Source: Candidatus Homeothermus arabinoxylanisolvens (lineage in GTDB: Bacteria > Bacteroidota > Bacteroidia > Bacteroidales > Muribaculaceae). From it: a stretch of DNA of 64,000 nucleotides. Each line of letters starts with the position of its first letter. Position 1 is the stretch's first letter. Of the stretch, positions 62,191 through 64,000 are shown piece by piece. Under the pieces are notes generated by a model. That model ran no database searches, was not told where the DNA came from, and saw only the letters and a list, made by a program, of their open reading frames with translations. Location: NCBI GenBank assembly GCA_001689405.1, contig LUJO01000028.1, forward strand, positions 4,078 to 68,077, written 5' to 3'. The position numbers and the translations under genes are program-made.

Positions 62191-62204
62191 TAATCAAAAC
62201 TATT

Positions 62205-62465
62205 ATGAATAACCGCATCAGACCCGTCGATGACGTACGCATAGAGATATACGATGATGAAGCCAAGCTCGTAGACGCATATCAAGGTTCAGGCTACCAC
62301 ACTATTGAAGAAGCGATAATGGCCGCTTACGAAGGAGCCGCCCACGCTCCGCTCGACATACGCGACTATGTTTTCAATGTCACCAACCTCACCGACCACA
62401 CATCGGCCCGTTACCGCATGAATGCCCACGACCACGTGCGCATCCTCGCCGAGCCACGCCCCTGA
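62205..62465 (+). CDS. 86-residue orphan protein
   Basis: The product, MNNRIRPVDDVRIEIYDDEA onward, is mixed alpha/beta, with acidic and aromatic residues and a central AYEGAAHAPLDIRDYVFNVT. It has no signal peptide or membrane helix. No family is recognised. Codon composition looks like the neighbouring core genes, so it may be a real gene at the left flank of the integrated element. Confidence 0.55.
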   Translation: MNNRIRPVDDVRIEIYDDEAKLVDAYQGSGYHTIEEAIMAAYEGAAHAPLDIRDYVFNVTNLTDHTSARYRMNAHDHVRILAEPRP

Positions 62466-62589
62466 CAATCTGCGCATTAACCTCTACCGGCCGCACTGAA
62501 AGCGCAGGCACCAACCTGCCGTATTTTAACAGCTCAACGACTTTTGCAGTTGAGCCTCCGGGCTCAGCTGCGTCCACGCACCCGTATAC

Positions 62590-62626
62590 AAAAACAGCGA
62601 ACTCAGAATTATTCTGAATTCGCTGT
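62590..62626 (-). terminator. Terminator of a displaced tRNA gene
   Basis: ACAGCGAACTCAGAAT pairs, with one mismatch, with the following ATTCTGAATTCGCTGT. Read on the minus strand, the stem is followed by TTTTTG. It directly follows the tRNA 3' stub, as a tRNA terminator would. Confidence 0.7.
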
Positions 62627-62643
62627 TGGTGGAGTATAGCGGA
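62627..62643 (-). tRNA. 3' end of a tRNA (acceptor strand and CCA) at an attachment site
   Basis: The plus strand TGGTGGAGTATAGCGGA is, on the minus strand, TCCGCTATACTCCACCA, which looks like the 3' acceptor strand of a tRNA, such as tRNA-Ala, with an encoded CCA. The T-arm expected next (GGTTCGA-type) is absent: after GGA the sequence diverges to CATGAAATATG. This is the expected stub left at one end of an element that inserted in the 3' end of a tRNA gene. Confidence 0.55.
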
Positions 62644-62754
62644 CATGAAATATGAGTAAAATATAGACTTATATAGCATCTATGATGTACTATAATAAAC
62701 TATATAATAGATATTTGCGTGAATTTATGTGCAAATTAAATAAATTGGAGATTC
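62644..62754. other. AT-rich terminal DNA of the putative integrative element
   Basis: These 110 bases between the tRNA stub and the integrase promoter are much more AT-rich than the core. They contain short repeated TATA-like runs (such as TATATAGCA and ACTATATAATAG) but no open frame. They may hold integrase arm sites. Confidence 0.4.
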
Positions 62755-62786
62755 TTTGATTTATTCAAAAATTGTATGTAATTTTG
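62755..62786 (+). promoter_or_regulatory. Promoter of the integrase gene
   Basis: TTTG (62755-62758), 20 bases, then TAATTTTG (62779-62786). The start lies about 40 bases before the ATG at 62832. Confidence 0.65.
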
Positions 62787-62831
62787 TATGGGTAAAACAA
62801 AGGCGCTTTACCTTAAATAATCTCTCCGAAT

Positions 62832-64000
62832 ATGGATAAGTACAAACACCGCGTCAGCTTCCGGCTGGAGAAGCGAAAAGATAAAGAAGGCAACTATGCC
62901 ACCGAACTCCCCATCAACGCCGACATTACATTCGGTGGCAAAAGAATATGGTACTATACCGGATATAAGATAGCTCCGTCAAAGTGGGATGAAAAAGCCC
63001 AACGTGTAAAGCGCAATAATTTCAATTCAGATAACGTTTCTTCGACGGATATCAATTTGCGACTTGGAAAAATAGAAGCTGCTGTTGATACTGCTTTTGG
63101 ACAATTAGAATTGCTTGATGAGGTTGTTACTCCTGCTACCGTCAGGGAGGAATTGAAGCGGGTGCTTAATGAAGAGAAAGGAACACGCCTTACCATACAC
63201 CAGACATATCAGTTGCTTATTGACGAAAGGGAAAAGGAGATAAAAGAATCGCTATCAACAGCACAATGGACTGTAAGTACATTGAAGAAACATAAGACGA
63301 TGCTGCGCCATCTGACTGATTTCCGCGGTGGACTGTATTTTGAGGATGTGAATGACGATTTATTGGCGAAATTTGAGTTATTCCTTGTTGGGAAAGGCCT
63401 TGCCAACGGATATGTCAGTAAGTCAATGCGTGATATACTAACGTTCCTAAATTGGGCCACAAGGAAAGGATACAACAAAAGTACAGCCTATAAGACGTAT
63501 CAACCGAGATTTCGTGATGAAACAAAATCAGACTCCACAGTAAATCTATTTGCTCTTACAGAGGAGGAGTTGTTGGCTATCATGACATTTCCAACCCATA
63601 GATCGGCTATAGATAGAGCAAGAGATGTGTTTTTGTTTTCTTGCTTTACCGGGCTGAGGTTTTCTGATGTGATGAATTTACGTTGGTCCAATATCAAAGG
63701 TGATATAATTGATATTACAGCGAAGAAGACAAGTCATCGCCAACGGTTTGCGTTGGCTACGGAGGCTTTGCGTATCATCGCTAAATACCCAAAGTCGCCC
63801 GATGAGACCGATCCTTGCGTTTTTCCTCAAATCTCCAATCAGAAGTATAATGCTCACTTGAAAGAGGTTGGAAAGTTGGCAGGCATGACAGGCGATTGGA
63901 TTACAGAGAAGCAAAGCGGTAGGGAAAAGACAAGAGAAGTTCGTCCAAAATATGAATTGCTTACCTCCCACGTTGCCCGGCGCACATTTGTGACGATGTG
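62832..64000 (+). CDS. Tyrosine recombinase/integrase of an integrative element (runs off the window)
   Basis: An open frame from ATG 62832 runs to the window end (about 389 codons). The N-terminal region (RVSFRLEKRKDKEGNYATEL, YYTGYKIAPSKWDEKAQRVK) fits the arm-binding domain of Bacteroidetes integrases. A core SAM-like domain follows with TVSTLKKHKTMLRHLTDF-type sequence (WTVSTLKKHKTMLRHLTDFR). The catalytic domain shows Arg near residue 276 (CFTGLRFSDVMNL), Lys near 298 (ITAKKTSHRQRF) and His-x-x-Arg near 380-383 (TSHVARRTFVT). The final catalytic His/Tyr lie beyond the window. AT-rich codon use differs from the core genes, consistent with horizontal transfer. Confidence 0.92.
   Translation, partial: MDKYKHRVSFRLEKRKDKEGNYATELPINADITFGGKRIWYYTGYKIAPSKWDEKAQRVKRNNFNSDNVSSTDINLRLGKIEAAVDTAFGQLELLDEVVTPATVREELKRVLNEEKGTRLTIHQTYQLLIDEREKEIKESLSTAQWTVSTLKKHKTMLRHLTDFRGGLYFEDVNDDLLAKFELFLVGKGLANGYVSKSMRDILTFLNWATRKGYNKSTAYKTYQPRFRDETKSDSTVNLFALTEEELLAIMTFPTHRSAIDRARDVFLFSCFTGLRFSDVMNLRWSNIKGDIIDITAKKTSHRQRFALATEALRIIAKYPKSPDETDPCVFPQISNQKYNAHLKEVGKLAGMTGDWITEKQSGREKTREVRPKYELLTSHVARRTFVTM

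Noticed and set aside
62532..62555. Hairpin GCTCAAC...GTTGAGC after the orphan gene
   Set aside because: It has a seven-base stem and no T tract after it, so it was not listed as a terminator.
62389..62679. 96-codon minus-strand frame spanning the tRNA stub
   Set aside because: It runs through the orphan gene, the terminator hairpin and the tRNA 3' end, so it cannot be a coding gene.

Overview
The window looks like the chromosome of a Bacteroidales bacterium, most probably a gut Muribaculaceae-type species; the genus is an inference. Three things point there. Promoters repeatedly show the Bacteroidetes form, TAnnTTTG at -7 with TTTG near -33. Genes lack obvious Shine-Dalgarno sequences. The families are typical of the group: pdxJ-exbB-exbD-tonB, DUF2723, DUF2795, DUF4421, DUF4919, a BACON lipoprotein, a choloylglycine-hydrolase-like enzyme, and GH13/GH31/GH29 glycosidases. 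Most of the window is ordinary chromosome with short operons.

0-6.4 kb holds the 5' part of mgtE, ksgA, and a CBS-nadK-metallopeptidase operon, diverging from pdxJ and a TonB energising system. 6.4-11.4 kb has a large DUF2723 GT-C-like membrane protein, a polysaccharide deacetylase and queG, converging on pfkA. 11.5-18.7 kb (minus strand) has pfkA, a membrane-anchored unknown, a flippase-like membrane protein, an AddA/RecB-type helicase-nuclease, an SUI1 factor and two lipoproteins. 18.8-22.6 kb (minus) is a glycan-type cluster of GT4, radical SAM and GT4 genes next to a DJ-1/PfpI protein. 22.8-26.2 kb has a TraB/GumN protein followed by an ABC transporter operon with a GntR regulator and a PH-domain-like protein.

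26.2-27.8 kb is an AT-richer patch with a decayed methyltransferase fragment, a DUF1848 gene under a palindromic promoter, and an intergenic region with three copies of an 11-mer. 27.8-34.8 kb carries DUF2795 and a cobalamin adenosyltransferase, a secreted FAD oxidoreductase, xerD, a methyltransferase and a YfhO protein. 35-41.9 kb has a His-rich exported protein with a TonB receptor (probably metal uptake), DUF4421, a bile-salt-hydrolase-family enzyme and a Na/Pi transporter. 42-48.8 kb has a single-domain response regulator, rnhB and three alpha-glucan enzymes: a lipoprotein GH13, an exported GH31 and a cytoplasmic GH13. 49-62.5 kb contains a BACON lipoprotein, trmD, pckA, a GH29 fucosidase gene broken by an internal deletion, a DNA repair methyltransferase, a MalY/PatB lyase, spoT, a 7TM-HD phosphohydrolase, DUF4919, a radical SAM protein and an LD-carboxypeptidase.

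The right edge enters a mobile element. A 3' tRNA stub with its own terminator lies at 62590-62643, where the tRNA body should continue but does not. A tyrosine integrase with a good promoter begins at 62832 and runs off the window. This is read as the left attachment site of an integrative element whose cargo lies outside. No CRISPR array, rRNA, intact tRNA or complete insertion sequence was seen.
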